Source of the DNA: Lysinibacillus parviboronicapiens
GTDB lineage: Bacteria; Bacillota; Bacilli; Bacillales_A; Planococcaceae
DNA length: 64,000 bases
Direction: 5' to 3'
Assembly (NCBI RefSeq): GCF_003049575.1
Contig: NZ_PYWI01000007.1
Location: 1-64,000 of the forward strand
Part shown: positions 1 through 9,617 of the stretch, one piece after another
How positions within the stretch are numbered: position 1 is the first letter of the stretch
Layout of the letters: each line of letters begins with the position of its first letter
Made by a program: the position numbers and the translations under genes
Notes under the pieces: generated by a model
Databases searched by the model: none
Told to the model about the DNA's origin: nothing
Seen by the model: the letters and a program-made list of their open reading frames with translations, nothing else

Positions 1-348
<348 letters not shown>

Positions 349-513
349 AGAAATTTGATTAGCTCAAATTGTTTTGCTGGCATCAATTTTGATGTCCAAA
401 ATTTTGTTTCGTTCACTAACTGAAAGTTAGTTACTAAAAACGTTATTGATTACGTTTTGCTTGTTCAGTTTTCAAGGTTCATGTTGTTGCCGCTTTGTTT
501 TAGCGACTTTATT

Positions 514-542
514 ATCATAACTTGTATTTAACAAGAAGTCAA
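514..542 (-). promoter_or_regulatory. rRNA operon promoter P2
   Basis: Minus strand -35 TTGACT (537-542), a 17-nt spacer and -10 TATGAT (514-519), followed by a ~160-nt leader into 16S. It is the promoter nearer the gene of a tandem pair, the usual arrangement in Bacillus rRNA operons. Confidence 0.85.
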
Positions 543-596
543 CAACTATTTCGAAATATTTTTCTCAAGCAATCCTTCTTGTTAAGGACAAGTAAT

Positions 597-625
597 AATA
601 TATAATATCATTCACTATAAATCAA
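597..625 (-). promoter_or_regulatory. rRNA operon promoter P1
   Basis: Minus strand -35 TTGATT (620-625), a 17-nt spacer and -10 TATATT (597-602), about 80 bp upstream of P2. The -35 box overlaps the stop codon of the EamA gene transcribed in the same direction, so read-through from that gene could also enter the rRNA operon. Confidence 0.65.
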
Positions 626-1521
626 GCTTTTTTTGAAAAATACTTTAAAATCTTTTTATCATCTATCACAAATAAGATTATACCAAAGATAACAACTAAT
701 CCACCAATGATTTGCGTTGCTATTAAATACTCTTGGAAAATAAAAATCGCTAATACCGCCGCACCAATCGGTTCAAATAATATAGCTATTGAAATAACAT
801 TTGTACTAACGTATTTAATAGACCAATTAAATAATGTATGCCCTAATAAATTTGGTACAATCGCTAATAAAATAAACCATATCCAATCGATTGTTGAGTA
901 TGGACCGAATGACTCCCCTTTAATAACTACATATAAAAACAACGTAATCGTACTTACTACATAAACAATCATTGTGTATGTAACAAGTGATAGCCTCTTA
1001 CGAACATCTTGTCCAAATAATAAGTAGGCTGTGATGAGTGCACACGCGATAAGAGCCAGAATGTCCCCATAAAATGCTGTACCACTTAATTTAAAATCTC
1101 CCCAGCTAATCAATACACTTCCGATAATTGCTATCGCACCTGCAAATATAGTTTTTACTGTAATCTCCTCTTTAAAGAAAAAATATGTACCAACAAACGC
1201 GAAAATCGGCTGTAGCGTCACCAAAACAGTGGAACTTGCAACAGAAGTGTAATTAAGTGATTCAAACCACAATATAAAGTGGAATGATAAAAATACGCCC
1301 GCAATTGAAGAAAACAACCAATCCCGCTTCGATAGTTGCTTTAACTCAGCAGTATATTTCCAAAAAAATAGGGGTGCCATGATTATCACCGAAAACAACA
1401 TTCGATAAAAAGCAATGATACCCGCTTCCGCGTTCGCAAGCTTTACAAAAATGGCGGATAAGGATACCGAAACAACACCGATAAAGATAGGGAGATATGG
1501 ATGAATTTTTGGTTGTTCCAT
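622..1521 (-). CDS. EamA/DMT-family membrane transporter
   Basis: A 299-aa, very hydrophobic protein with about ten predicted membrane helices in two homologous halves, the EamA (DUF6) layout of drug/metabolite exporters. The first half ends near the ITVKTIFAGAIAIIGSVLISW region and the second half carries a PNLLGH segment before its last helices. An AGGAGGTGG ribosome site lies just upstream of ATG 1521. Family members export metabolites or take up nucleosides or amino acids; the substrate cannot be read from sequence. It stands alone between the rRNA promoters and the divergent mgtC gene. Confidence 0.88.
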   Translation of the reverse strand: MEQPKIHPYLPIFIGVVSVSLSAIFVKLANAEAGIIAFYRMLFSVIIMAPLFFWKYTAELKQLSKRDWLFSSIAGVFLSFHFILWFESLNYTSVASSTVLVTLQPIFAFVGTYFFFKEEITVKTIFAGAIAIIGSVLISWGDFKLSGTAFYGDILALIACALITAYLLFGQDVRKRLSLVTYTMIVYVVSTITLFLYVVIKGESFGPYSTIDWIWFILLAIVPNLLGHTLFNWSIKYVSTNVISIAILFEPIGAAVLAIFIFQEYLIATQIIGGLVVIFGIILFVIDDKKILKYFSKKA

Positions 1522-1655
1522 TGGATTCCACCTCCTGTTTAAAATTGCTTATACATCAATAGTTTTGTGATGTACAATACAAAAAAGTAATGTACATATA
1601 ATAATGACAGCTTGCATATCTCTTAGCAATACGAAATATCGGTGGAGGGTTGAGA

Positions 1656-2378
1656 ATGGGAACACTATTAGAAAATATGATTACATATGAGGTTGGCATA
1701 AAATTAGTTATTGCAGCCACATTAAGTTTAGTAATCGGTATCGAAAGGGAATTAAAAAAGAAGCCTGTTGGATTGAAAACGAGCTTAGTTATTGCAACGT
1801 TCAGCTGTCTACTAACAATTATTTCGATTGAGACCGCATACTCAACACCCCCAAGAGCAGATATTAATATCACAATGGATCCACTTCGTTTAGCAGCACA
1901 GGTCGTAAGTGGCATCGGCTTTCTTGGAGCCGGGGTTATTTTAAGACGAGGTAACGATAGTATTTCAGGTTTAACAACCGCCGCGATGATATGGGGAGCT
2001 GCGGGTATTGGAATAGCAGTTGGCGCAGGTTTCTATATGGATGCTACATTAGCTGTTATTATCATTGTCTTTGGTATTGAAGTATTATCTCCATTCCTGA
2101 TGAAAATCGGACCAAAACGCATCCGAATGAGAGAGATATCATTAAAAATTCAAATTGATGATGATTGTCATGCGGAATCTTTTCTTCAGTTTTTAAAGGA
2201 AAATAATATTATTATCGAAAACATACGTATTAAAGATATTCCCCTAAGAAATGAGACGGTTTTACACGAATTAGATTTACGATTGTCATTAATTATCTCA
2301 GATAACTTACTGTCGTTTTACCGTTCATTGCGAGCGCTATCTTATGTAGAAAAAATCGAAATGGAAATTTTAAACTAG
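1656..2378 (+). CDS. MgtC/SapB family membrane protein
   Basis: A 240-aa protein. The N-terminal two thirds hold about four membrane helices with the family motif GIERE (after the first helix) and the glycine-rich GFLGAGVILRRG. The C-terminal ~80 residues form a soluble domain like the regulatory tail of longer MgtC proteins. ATG 1656 is chosen because GGAGGG ends at 1649; a TTG at 1650 touches the ribosome site and is unlikely. MgtC proteins are linked to growth in low magnesium and to ATP synthase control; the exact role here is unknown. The next gene, a cation transporter, starts 16 bp downstream, so the two are probably cotranscribed. Confidence 0.88.
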   Translation: MGTLLENMITYEVGIKLVIAATLSLVIGIERELKKKPVGLKTSLVIATFSCLLTIISIETAYSTPPRADINITMDPLRLAAQVVSGIGFLGAGVILRRGNDSISGLTTAAMIWGAAGIGIAVGAGFYMDATLAVIIIVFGIEVLSPFLMKIGPKRIRMREISLKIQIDDDCHAESFLQFLKENNIIIENIRIKDIPLRNETVLHELDLRLSLIISDNLLSFYRSLRALSYVEKIEMEILN

Positions 2379-2393
2379 TTGGAGGAAACTTCT

Positions 2394-3386
2394 ATGGCAG
2401 ATTTATTGAAACTATTAAAGGAAGGTAATAAACCTTCACTCATGGCTGCATGTGTCAATGCCTTTTTAGGAATCATTAAAGGTATTGCTTTTTCCCTCAC
2501 CGGGAATGTTGCCATGTTTGCAGAAATGATGCACTCACTTGGCGATGCAGCAAATCAATTATTCGTTTATATCGGTTCAGCTCTTTCGAAAAAAGCACCA
2601 ACAAAGCAATTCCCAGGAGGATTTGGTCGAATTGTTAATCTGGTTTGTCTATTCGCCGTTATTATTGTAGCAATTCTTTCTTATGAAACTGTAAAAGAAG
2701 GCTGGCACCATTTTATGCATCCTTCTGGTGAGTCAAAGGGAATGCTCATTGCACTTGGAGTTTTATTTATCGGGATTGTGTTGGAGGCCACAGTACTTGC
2801 TAAAGCAGGTGTCGAAGTACTGCATGAGGCTGGACAAGAAAAAGCTGGTATGGCTTCTATTGTGAAAGCATTCGCCTATTTGAATCGTGCTAAACCAGCA
2901 ACAAAATTAGTGTTTATGGAAGATTTAGTAGCTACAGCAGGTAATGTATTAGCTTTTGCGGCTATTTTAATTGCACATTTTACAGGGTGGGCAAGAATTG
3001 AAGGCCTCGTATCAATGATTATCGGCTGTATGATGTTCTATGTAGTGGGCAAGATATTTCTTGATAATGCTCGTGGCGTTATCGGTGAAACCGATGAGGA
3101 AATGCTTAATCATATCGCTCATCTCGTGATGGAGGATCCAAATATTAAAGACATTGTACGTCTAGAGGTTGTTAAAGAAGGTGAGTTTTTGCATGTCGAG
3201 CTAGTTGCAGAAGCCGATGCTAAATTATCACTTGCCTACCTAGATGATGTACGCGACCATTTAACAGCAGTTATTTTAAGTCAAAAAGGCGTATCAAAAG
3301 TAGCCATTTTATTTGATGAAGATGATGGTCTATTCAATTGGGTACACGTCGGAGATAAACCAACAAGCACGACTACTAAACATTAA
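2394..3386 (+). CDS. Cation diffusion facilitator (CDF) family transporter
   Basis: A 330-aa divalent cation/proton antiporter of the CDF family. Paired acidic/histidine positions typical of CDF zinc sites are visible in two helices (EMMHSLGDAAN around residue 50 and MEDLVATAGN around residue 180), followed by a C-terminal cytoplasmic ferredoxin-like domain (about 230-320). ATG 2394 follows GGAGGA with a 7-nt gap; an in-frame TTG 15 nt earlier lacks a site. Zinc, iron or manganese are possible substrates. Placement behind mgtC suggests a divalent-cation operon, closed by the terminator at 3391. Confidence 0.88.
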   Translation: MADLLKLLKEGNKPSLMAACVNAFLGIIKGIAFSLTGNVAMFAEMMHSLGDAANQLFVYIGSALSKKAPTKQFPGGFGRIVNLVCLFAVIIVAILSYETVKEGWHHFMHPSGESKGMLIALGVLFIGIVLEATVLAKAGVEVLHEAGQEKAGMASIVKAFAYLNRAKPATKLVFMEDLVATAGNVLAFAAILIAHFTGWARIEGLVSMIIGCMMFYVVGKIFLDNARGVIGETDEEMLNHIAHLVMEDPNIKDIVRLEVVKEGEFLHVELVAEADAKLSLAYLDDVRDHLTAVILSQKGVSKVAILFDEDDGLFNWVHVGDKPTSTTTKH

Positions 3387-3390
3387 AACG

Positions 3391-3429
3391 ATAGCCAATT
3401 GCCTTATTTCAGGCACTTGGCTATTTTTT
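3391..3429 (+). terminator. Intrinsic terminator after the CDF gene
   Basis: A 13-bp stem (3391-3403 with 3412-3424, one mismatch) is followed by a run of T residues; it lies 5 bp after the CDF stop codon. Confidence 0.85.
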
Positions 3430-3800
3430 ATACGGGTATTAAATCACTCCGTTCACGTTTGATTTTTATTGCACTTAAGTAATCAGAAACTTCCTCACTA
3501 TTTACAAAAACATGATTTGTAACCACAAAAGTTAATAACATTTTTAATGCGATTTATTTTTTCACGCCTTGTTGTTGAATCACTATTTTAGAGAATTTTT
3601 ATGTTGCCACACGATTTGCTAAGGCATATTCTTCAGTGTTGGTAATCTCTCTGTCATCTGGATGACACCCAAGAATAAAATTACCAGCATAGGAATCCTT
3701 CTGATTGGTCATGTACTTCAGCAATTGAATCTTCTTCATTCATCATTTGAAGGGCGACCAAATAATGTTTTAAAGCACCTGTTTTCTTAACCTTTGCCAC
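3428..3800 (-). pseudogene. Decayed small gene, unknown family
   Basis: The minus strand from GTG 3800 reads sensibly for ~38 residues (including LKHYLVALQMMNEEDSIAEV) and then shifts frame by one base near 3683. The second frame continues with YAGNFILGCHPDDREITN, meets an in-frame TAA at 3599, another about 45 nt later, and stays coherent to a TAA at 3428. One frameshift plus two stops in otherwise protein-like sequence points to a dead gene. I do not recognise the family. It explains most of the gap between the CDF terminator and the alcohol dehydrogenase. Confidence 0.35.
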
Positions 3801-3838
3801 AAAAAAACTGTGAGACTAGTTGCACAGCCTCACAGTTT
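3801..3838 (-). terminator. Intrinsic terminator of the alcohol dehydrogenase gene
   Basis: Perfect 10-bp stem, AAACTGTGAG (3805-3814) with CTCACAGTTT (3829-3838), and a U-run on the minus strand at 3801-3807. Confidence 0.88.
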
Positions 3839-3843
3839 GAATA

Positions 3844-5007
3844 TTAAAGGGAGTTTTGTAGAATTGTACGTACATCGTCTTCCTGTAACTTTTTAAAGTT
3901 ACCAAAAGGTCCATTATGCATAGCATGTTCAACGATTTGATTAAATTTCGAATCATCAATATCATAATCTGCTAAGCGACTTGGTGCACCTAACGATGTC
4001 CAAAATGCTGATAGACGATCAATACCTTCATAAGCAACTTCTTCAGTTGTTTTACCTGTCTTATCAACACCAAAGACACGTATTGCAATACCAGCAAAGC
4101 GCTCAGGATTTATAGGCACACTTAAACGCATCCAGTGTGGCTGTAAAATCGCTAAACCGCCCGCATGTGGAATATCATAAATCGCTGATACAGCATGCTC
4201 AATATCATGTGATGCCCAATCGCCACGAGAACCCATCGATAAAAAGCCGTTTAAACCAACTGTTCCAGCTAATAGAATTGTCTCTCGTAACGCAACATTT
4301 TCTAAATCCTCCAGTAGTTTTGGAGCTGTAGCAATTACTGTACGTAAAACACCCTCACACATTTCATCTGTGATTGGCGTATTCGTAGCATTATGGAAAT
4401 ATTGTTCGAATACATGTGACATCATATCAACCATTCCGTAAACTGTATGATTTTTCGGTACTGATACAGTGTAGGCTGGATTTAAAATTGAAAAATTCGG
4501 GAATGCTGCTGGACTACCCCAACTTAACTTTTCTTTGGTAGCAGCGTTCGTAATAACAGAGCCTGAATTCATTTCTGAACCTGTTGCAGCTAGCGTTAAT
4601 ACTGTTCCTAATGGTAAAGCCTCTTTTACCATTACCTTTCTCTTTACAATATCCCACGCATCACCATCATATTTTGCACCAGCCACTATTAATTTTGAAC
4701 AATCAATAACGGAACCTCCACCAACAGCAAGCACAAGATCGATATGTTCTTTTTTGCATATCTCAATACCGAGACGTGCTGTCTCAACTCGAGGATTCGG
4801 CTCAACACCGCTCAATTCAAAAATTGTTTTACCCGCTTCTTGTAATTTTTCAATCACAGCATCATATACGCCATTTTTCTTTATGCTGCCTCCACCATAT
4901 ACTACCAATACCTTACTACCATACTGTGCTAACTCTTTTGGTAATTTTTCTAACGCCTCTTCACCAAAGTGTAATCTAACTGGATTATAGAATGTAAATG
5001 AATTCAT
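3844..5007 (-). CDS. Iron-containing alcohol dehydrogenase (YugJ/butanol dehydrogenase type)
   Basis: A 387-aa group III alcohol dehydrogenase. The N-terminal nucleotide-binding half has GGGS motifs ([10 protein letters not shown] at about 36 and [12 protein letters not shown] near 96); the C-terminal half has the metal ligands in [12 protein letters not shown] and in [17 protein letters not shown] (the D-x3-H, H and H set). It should interconvert aldehydes and alcohols with NAD(P)H in the cytoplasm, closest in kind to B. subtilis YugJ/YugK. It is a single-gene unit with its own terminator. The physiological substrate is not determined. Confidence 0.9.
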   Translation of the reverse strand: MNSFTFYNPVRLHFGEEALEKLPKELAQYGSKVLVVYGGGSIKKNGVYDAVIEKLQEAGKTIFELSGVEPNPRVETARLGIEICKKEHIDLVLAVGGGSVIDCSKLIVAGAKYDGDAWDIVKRKVMVKEALPLGTVLTLAATGSEMNSGSVITNAATKEKLSWGSPAAFPNFSILNPAYTVSVPKNHTVYGMVDMMSHVFEQYFHNATNTPITDEMCEGVLRTVIATAPKLLEDLENVALRETILLAGTVGLNGFLSMGSRGDWASHDIEHAVSAIYDIPHAGGLAILQPHWMRLSVPINPERFAGIAIRVFGVDKTGKTTEEVAYEGIDRLSAFWTSLGAPSRLADYDIDDSKFNQIVEHAMHNGPFGNFKKLQEDDVRTILQNSL

Positions 5008-5220
5008 GGAAATCGCCCCTTTCTAGTTGGATTTTCTCATATTTATAAGAAGGAAAGCAAAGATTTAAAACCAACTATACGCTGGACATTAATCGTTATA
5101 AATGTCGCCACAGTTACACCGATTTCAGCTAATTTTTCCTGTATACGCTTATAGTACGTTACACAATCACTTCCGAGGTTCTATCCACGCGTTTGAACAT
5201 GCTTTCAGTAAATAACAATA

Positions 5221-5260
5221 AAAAAACGAGTCATCCCTTTAATTAGGAATGACTCGTTTT
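5221..5260 (-). terminator. Terminator after the glutamate dehydrogenase gene
   Basis: Stem ACGAGTCAT (5226-5234) with ATGACTCGT (5249-5257), flanked by A and T runs on both sides, so it could work in both directions; the clear user is the minus-strand gene ending at 5276. Confidence 0.82.
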
Positions 5261-5275
5261 GTAATTATCTATTAA

Positions 5276-6520
5276 TTAAACCCATCCACGGAAGCGTGAT
5301 GCTTCTGCAGTACGGCGAACACCTACCATATAAGCAGCTAAGCGCATGTTAATGTTTCGCGTTGTCGCTGTTGTATAAACATTATCGAAGGCTTCAACCA
5401 TTTTTTTGTAAAGGCGTTCTTCTACTTCTTCTTCAGTCCAGTAATAACCTTGGTTATTTTGAACCCATTCGAAGTAAGAAACGGTCACACCACCAGCAGA
5501 TGCTAATACGTCTGGAACCAGTAAAATACCACGTTCAGTTAGTATTCTCGTTGCCTCAGCTGTTGTTGGACCATTTGCTGCCTCTACTACGATGTTTGCT
5601 TTAATGTTATGTGCATTGTCAGCAGTAATTTGGTTTTCAATTGCAGCTGGCACTAAAATATCACAATCAAGCTCTAATAATTCTTTGTTTGAAATTGTGT
5701 TCTCAAATAAAGTTGTTACTGTACCGAAACTATCACGACGATCTAATAGGTAATCGATATCTAAACCTTCAGGATCATGAAGAGCACCATAAGCATCAGA
5801 AATACCAATTACTTTTGCACCTAAATCATGCATGAATTTTGCAAGGAAACTACCTGCATTACCGAAGCCCTGAATAACAACACGTGCACCTTTAATGTTA
5901 ATATCACGTTTTTTCGCTGCTTCTTCAATAACAATTGTTACACCTTGTGCAGTTGCACGGTCACGACCTTGAGAACCACCAAGAACAAGTGGTTTACCTG
6001 TGATGAAACCTGGTGAGTTGAATTCGTCCATACGGCTGTATTCATCCATCATCCAAGCCATAATTTGTGCATTTGTAAATACATCTGGAGCCGGAATATC
6101 TTTAGTTGGGCCTACGATTTGACTTACAGCACGTACATAACCACGGCTCAGGCGTTCGATTTCACCCATAGACATTTGACGTGGGTCACAAATGACACCG
6201 CCTTTACCACCGCCATACGGTAAATCAACAATCCCACATTTCAATGTCATCCACATTGAAAGCGCTTTAACTTCTTCCTCTGATACTGCTGGGTGGAAGC
6301 GTACGCCACCTTTAGTTGGGCCTACAGCATCATTGTGCTGTGCACGGTAACCAGTAAATACTTTTGTTGTACCATCATCCATTTTCACTGGAATACGTAC
6401 TTGAAGCATGCGAAGTGGTTCCTTTAATAATTCATACATAGCTTCGTCATAACCAAGTTTATTTAGAGCATCTTGAATGACATCTTGAGTTGATGTGAAC
6501 AGATTTAAGTTTTCAGACAT
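5276..6520 (-). CDS. rocG: NAD-specific glutamate dehydrogenase (RocG/GudB type)
   Basis: A 414-aa catabolic glutamate dehydrogenase that deaminates glutamate to 2-oxoglutarate and ammonium. The ELFV dimerisation domain carries the glutamate-site lysines in the MTLKCGIVDLPYGGGKGG region; the Rossmann domain has GFGNAG around residue 225. ATG 6520 is chosen because AGAGGCG precedes it; an upstream in-frame extension of 19 residues lacks a ribosome site and family support. It lies just downstream of rocD and rocA, giving the route ornithine, pyrroline-5-carboxylate, glutamate, 2-oxoglutarate in one cluster. RocG or GudB cannot be told apart by sequence alone; context favours RocG. Confidence 0.92.
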   Translation of the reverse strand: MSENLNLFTSTQDVIQDALNKLGYDEAMYELLKEPLRMLQVRIPVKMDDGTTKVFTGYRAQHNDAVGPTKGGVRFHPAVSEEEVKALSMWMTLKCGIVDLPYGGGKGGVICDPRQMSMGEIERLSRGYVRAVSQIVGPTKDIPAPDVFTNAQIMAWMMDEYSRMDEFNSPGFITGKPLVLGGSQGRDRATAQGVTIVIEEAAKKRDINIKGARVVIQGFGNAGSFLAKFMHDLGAKVIGISDAYGALHDPEGLDIDYLLDRRDSFGTVTTLFENTISNKELLELDCDILVPAAIENQITADNAHNIKANIVVEAANGPTTAEATRILTERGILLVPDVLASAGGVTVSYFEWVQNNQGYYWTEEEVEERLYKKMVEAFDNVYTTATTRNINMRLAAYMVGVRRTAEASRFRGWV

Positions 6521-6603
6521 ATTAAATCGCCTCTTTGTTTTTATTAATGATAGTATATCGGCATCATTGTAACACACTTCCGAAATAAAATGTGAACATT
6601 TTG

Positions 6604-7797
6604 TTAAACTTTAAATACTTTTTCAATTTGAGCAATTGACCAATCTAAATCTTCTTGTGAAATAACAAGTGGTGGCGCAAAACGAATAACTGTATCATGT
6701 GTTTCTTTACATAATAGACCTAATTCTTTTAGCTTTTCACAGTATGGACGAGCTGCTTCTGTTAATTCCATTCCGATAAATAATCCACGACCACGAACTT
6801 CCTTAATAACAGGGTTATTAATATTTTGAAGCTTACCTTTGAAATATTCGCCAAGGTTATGTGAACGCTCTGCTAGTTTTTCGTCTAGTAATACTTTAAT
6901 TGATGCAATTGACACTGCACACGCTAAAGGATTCCCACCGAAAGTAGAGCCATGTGAACCTGGGTTGAATACGCCTAAAATATCACGGTTTGCCGCCACA
7001 CAAGAAATTGGGAATACACCGCCACCTAAAGCTTTCCCTAAAATGTACATATCCGGTTCAACGTCTTCCCAATCACAAGCAAACATTTTACCTGTACGTG
7101 CTAAACCAGCTTGAATTTCATCAGCGATAAATAACACATTGTTTTCACGGCATAGCTCACGTGCAGCTTTTAAGAAACCTTCTGAAGGAATGACAATACC
7201 AGCTTCTCCTTGAATTGGTTCAATTAAGAATGCTGCTGTATTTGGTGTAATCGCTGCTTTAAGCGCTTCTAAATTACCATAATCTACTAGTTTCACATTC
7301 GGTAGCATTGGTCCGAAACCACGACGATATTCTTCATCAGATGATAATGATACTGCAAGCATTGTACGACCATGGAAGTTTCCGTTACAGGCAATGATTT
7401 CTGCTTTGCCATCTTCTACACCTTTTACATCGTATGCCCAACGACGAGCCGCTTTAAACGCAGTTTCAACTGCTTCTGCACCCGTATTCATCGGTAATAC
7501 CATTTGTTTATTTGTTAATTTACCAACAAGCTCATACCACTCACCTAGGTTTTCACTATAGAAAGCACGAGAAGTTAATGTTACTTTATCAGCCTGTTCT
7601 TTTAACGCAGCAATAATTTTCGGATGTCTGTGACCCTGATTTACAGCTGAGTAAGCTGATAGCATATCTAAATATTTGTTGCCTTCTGGATCTGTTACCC
7701 ATGCACCTTCAGCCTCTGCAATAACGATTGGCAGTGGATGATAGTTTGCAGCACCATAATTTTGTGTTTGTTCAATAACTAGTTGCGATTTTGTCAT
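6604..7797 (-). CDS. rocD: Ornithine aminotransferase
   Basis: A 397-aa class III PLP aminotransferase that moves the delta-amino group of ornithine to 2-oxoglutarate, giving glutamate semialdehyde (pyrroline-5-carboxylate). The PLP lysine is in [14 protein letters not shown] (about residue 255), with the [13 protein letters not shown] cofactor-binding segment upstream and GRTMLAV in the N-terminal half. ATG 7797 follows AAGGAGAG. The length matches the Bacillus RocD family. It sits between rocA and the glutamate dehydrogenase gene, all on the minus strand. Confidence 0.94.
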   Translation of the reverse strand: MTKSQLVIEQTQNYGAANYHPLPIVIAEAEGAWVTDPEGNKYLDMLSAYSAVNQGHRHPKIIAALKEQADKVTLTSRAFYSENLGEWYELVGKLTNKQMVLPMNTGAEAVETAFKAARRWAYDVKGVEDGKAEIIACNGNFHGRTMLAVSLSSDEEYRRGFGPMLPNVKLVDYGNLEALKAAITPNTAAFLIEPIQGEAGIVIPSEGFLKAARELCRENNVLFIADEIQAGLARTGKMFACDWEDVEPDMYILGKALGGGVFPISCVAANRDILGVFNPGSHGSTFGGNPLACAVSIASIKVLLDEKLAERSHNLGEYFKGKLQNINNPVIKEVRGRGLFIGMELTEAARPYCEKLKELGLLCKETHDTVIRFAPPLVISQEDLDWSIAQIEKVFKV

Positions 7798-7832
7798 ATA
7801 GTATTCTCTCCTTATACTTCACGATAATAGTT

Positions 7833-7874
7833 CTATAAAAGAGAGACAGGCTAAGACTTTTAACAAGCCCGCCT
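7833..7874 (-). terminator. Stem-loop between rocA and rocD, possible weak terminator
   Basis: On the minus strand a 9-bp stem with two G-U pairs (7866-7874 with 7844-7852) is followed by CTCTTTTATAG. The U tract is short, so this may be an attenuating structure that lets some rocA transcripts continue into rocD. A longer CTATAAAAGA inverted repeat also brackets the region. Confidence 0.4.
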
Positions 7875-7924
7875 TTCTCATCAATAGAAGTCCTTTAGAA
7901 AACTTTCTTTTATAGCGTTAAAAA

Positions 7925-9469
7925 TTAAAGCATTTCTGAAGTTGTTTTAGCTTGCATATGCAGTTGTAAGTAGTCAGGGCCACCAGCTTTAGAGTCAGTA
8001 CCTGACATGTTGAAGCCACCAAATGGTTGGTAGCCAACGATAGCACCTGTACAACCACGGTTGAAGTATAAGTTACCTACATGGAAATCTTCACGAGCTT
8101 TTTCTAAGTTCATACGGTTAGTTGTAATAACCGCACCAGTTAAACCGTATTCAGTGTCGTTTGCAATTGCAATTGCTTCGTCAAAATCTTTTGCTTTAGC
8201 AATGGCTACGACTGGTCCAAAAATCTCTTCTCGCATGATGCGTGCTGAAGGATCTACGTCTGCAAACACTGTTGGTTGAACGAAGTATCCAACTGAATCA
8301 TCTGCTGTACCACCTGAAACAAGGCGACCTTCATTTTTACCGATTTCGATATACTCTGTAATTTTATTGAAAGCTGCTTGGTCAATAACTGTTGCCATAA
8401 AGTTGCTGAAGTCTGTTGGATCACCAACTGTTAATGCATTAGTTAGCTCTTGAACACGATCAACTACAGTGTCGTAAACATCTTCTACGATTACTGCACG
8501 AGAACATGCTGAACATTTTTGACCAGAGAAGCCGAATGCTGATTTTACAATTGATTGAGCAGCAAGCTCTAAATCTGCTTCTTTATCTACTACGATTGTG
8601 TCTTTACCGCCCATTTCAGCGATTACACGTTTAATCCAAATTTGTCCATCGTTATGTGTCGCAGCACGTTTGTTAATGCGTAAACCTACATCACGAGATC
8701 CTGTGAAACTGATAAAGCGTGTTTTCGGATGATCTACTAAGTAATCACCCACTTCTGCACCAGAACCTGGTACATAGTTTACTGCACCTGCTGGAAGACC
8801 AGCTTGCTCTAATACTTCGATAAATTTATATGCCACAACAGGAGTTGTTGAAGCTGGTTTTAATAATACTGTATTCCCTGTAACTAGAGCCGCTACTGTT
8901 GTACCTGCCATAATTGCAAATGGGAAGTTCCAAGGTGAGATCACAATACCAATACCTAAAGGAATATAGTCATAGCGATTGTATTCGCCTGGACGGCTTT
9001 CAACATGTTGGCCATCTTTAATACGTAACATTTGGCGACCATAGTATTCTAAGAAATCGATTGCTTCTGCTGTATCAGCATCTGCTTCATTCCATGGTTT
9101 ACCTGCTTCTTTTGTTAATAGTGCTGAGAATTCATGTTTACGTCGACGAATAATTGCTGCCGCTTTGAATAAAACATCCGCACGAACTGCTGGATCTACC
9201 TTTTTCCATGTTTTAAATGTTTCATCTGCTACTTGCATTGCTTTTTCAGCTAATTCTTGGTTGGCCTTAGATACGCGACCAATCACTTCTGTTTTCTTTG
9301 CAGGGTTATAAGAAACAATTTTATCTTCAGTTGTAATACGTTCTCCACCAATAATTAGTGGATAGTCTTGCCCTAAATAACCTTCTACTTTATTTAATGC
9401 TTCTAGATAAGCATTGTAGTTTGCCTCTTGAGAAAAATCTGTAAATGGTTCATGTTTGTATGGAATCAT
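7925..9469 (-). CDS. rocA: 1-pyrroline-5-carboxylate dehydrogenase
   Basis: A 514-aa aldehyde dehydrogenase that oxidises pyrroline-5-carboxylate/glutamate semialdehyde to glutamate with NAD+. Visible motifs: [11 protein letters not shown] (cofactor site), FTGSRDVG, the general-base EMGGKD and the nucleophile Cys in [14 protein letters not shown]. The start is ATG 9469 with GGGAGG just upstream, giving the usual ~515-aa RocA length; an in-frame extension to 9526 is not supported. It is divergent from the RocR-like gene across a 148-bp region with two palindromes. Confidence 0.95.
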   Translation of the reverse strand: MIPYKHEPFTDFSQEANYNAYLEALNKVEGYLGQDYPLIIGGERITTEDKIVSYNPAKKTEVIGRVSKANQELAEKAMQVADETFKTWKKVDPAVRADVLFKAAAIIRRRKHEFSALLTKEAGKPWNEADADTAEAIDFLEYYGRQMLRIKDGQHVESRPGEYNRYDYIPLGIGIVISPWNFPFAIMAGTTVAALVTGNTVLLKPASTTPVVAYKFIEVLEQAGLPAGAVNYVPGSGAEVGDYLVDHPKTRFISFTGSRDVGLRINKRAATHNDGQIWIKRVIAEMGGKDTIVVDKEADLELAAQSIVKSAFGFSGQKCSACSRAVIVEDVYDTVVDRVQELTNALTVGDPTDFSNFMATVIDQAAFNKITEYIEIGKNEGRLVSGGTADDSVGYFVQPTVFADVDPSARIMREEIFGPVVAIAKAKDFDEAIAIANDTEYGLTGAVITTNRMNLEKAREDFHVGNLYFNRGCTGAIVGYQPFGGFNMSGTDSKAGGPDYLQLHMQAKTTSEML

Positions 9470-9520
9470 ACTAAAATCCTCCCTTTGTGAGATGTTAAAG
9501 TTAGTGTGCAAAAAACATTG

Positions 9521-9539
9521 ACGCAAATTTTCTTTGCGT
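9521..9539. promoter_or_regulatory. Palindrome, candidate regulator site 1 (roc intergenic region)
   Basis: Perfect inverted repeat ACGCAAA, 5-bp centre, TTTGCGT. It lies between rocA and the divergent RocR-like gene, 44 bp centre to centre (about four helical turns) from a second, related palindrome. Confidence 0.55.
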
Positions 9540-9564
9540 ATAGAATATTCTTACACTTATTATA

Positions 9565-9583
9565 ATGCAAAATTTCGTTGCAT
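9565..9583. promoter_or_regulatory. Palindrome, candidate regulator site 2 (roc intergenic region)
   Basis: Inverted repeat ATGCAA, 7-bp centre, TTGCAT. It shares the TGCAA/CGCAA half-site with the palindrome at 9521 and overlaps -10-like TATAAT sequences on both strands (9561-9566 and 9559-9564). The paired arrangement resembles the two upstream activating sites of B. subtilis RocR targets. Confidence 0.5.
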
Positions 9584-9617
9584 ATTTCAAGTAAAAAATT
9601 TTTGAGGTGCAAATTTT

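Noticed and set aside
1570..1598. Two ATGTACA words 20 bp apart before mgtC as an operator
   Set aside because: Short A/T-rich words with no further symmetry support; could be chance.
9470..9617. Sigma-54 promoter for rocA
   Set aside because: No TGGCAC-N5-TTGCA-like sequence; the minus strand has no GG in the relevant interval.
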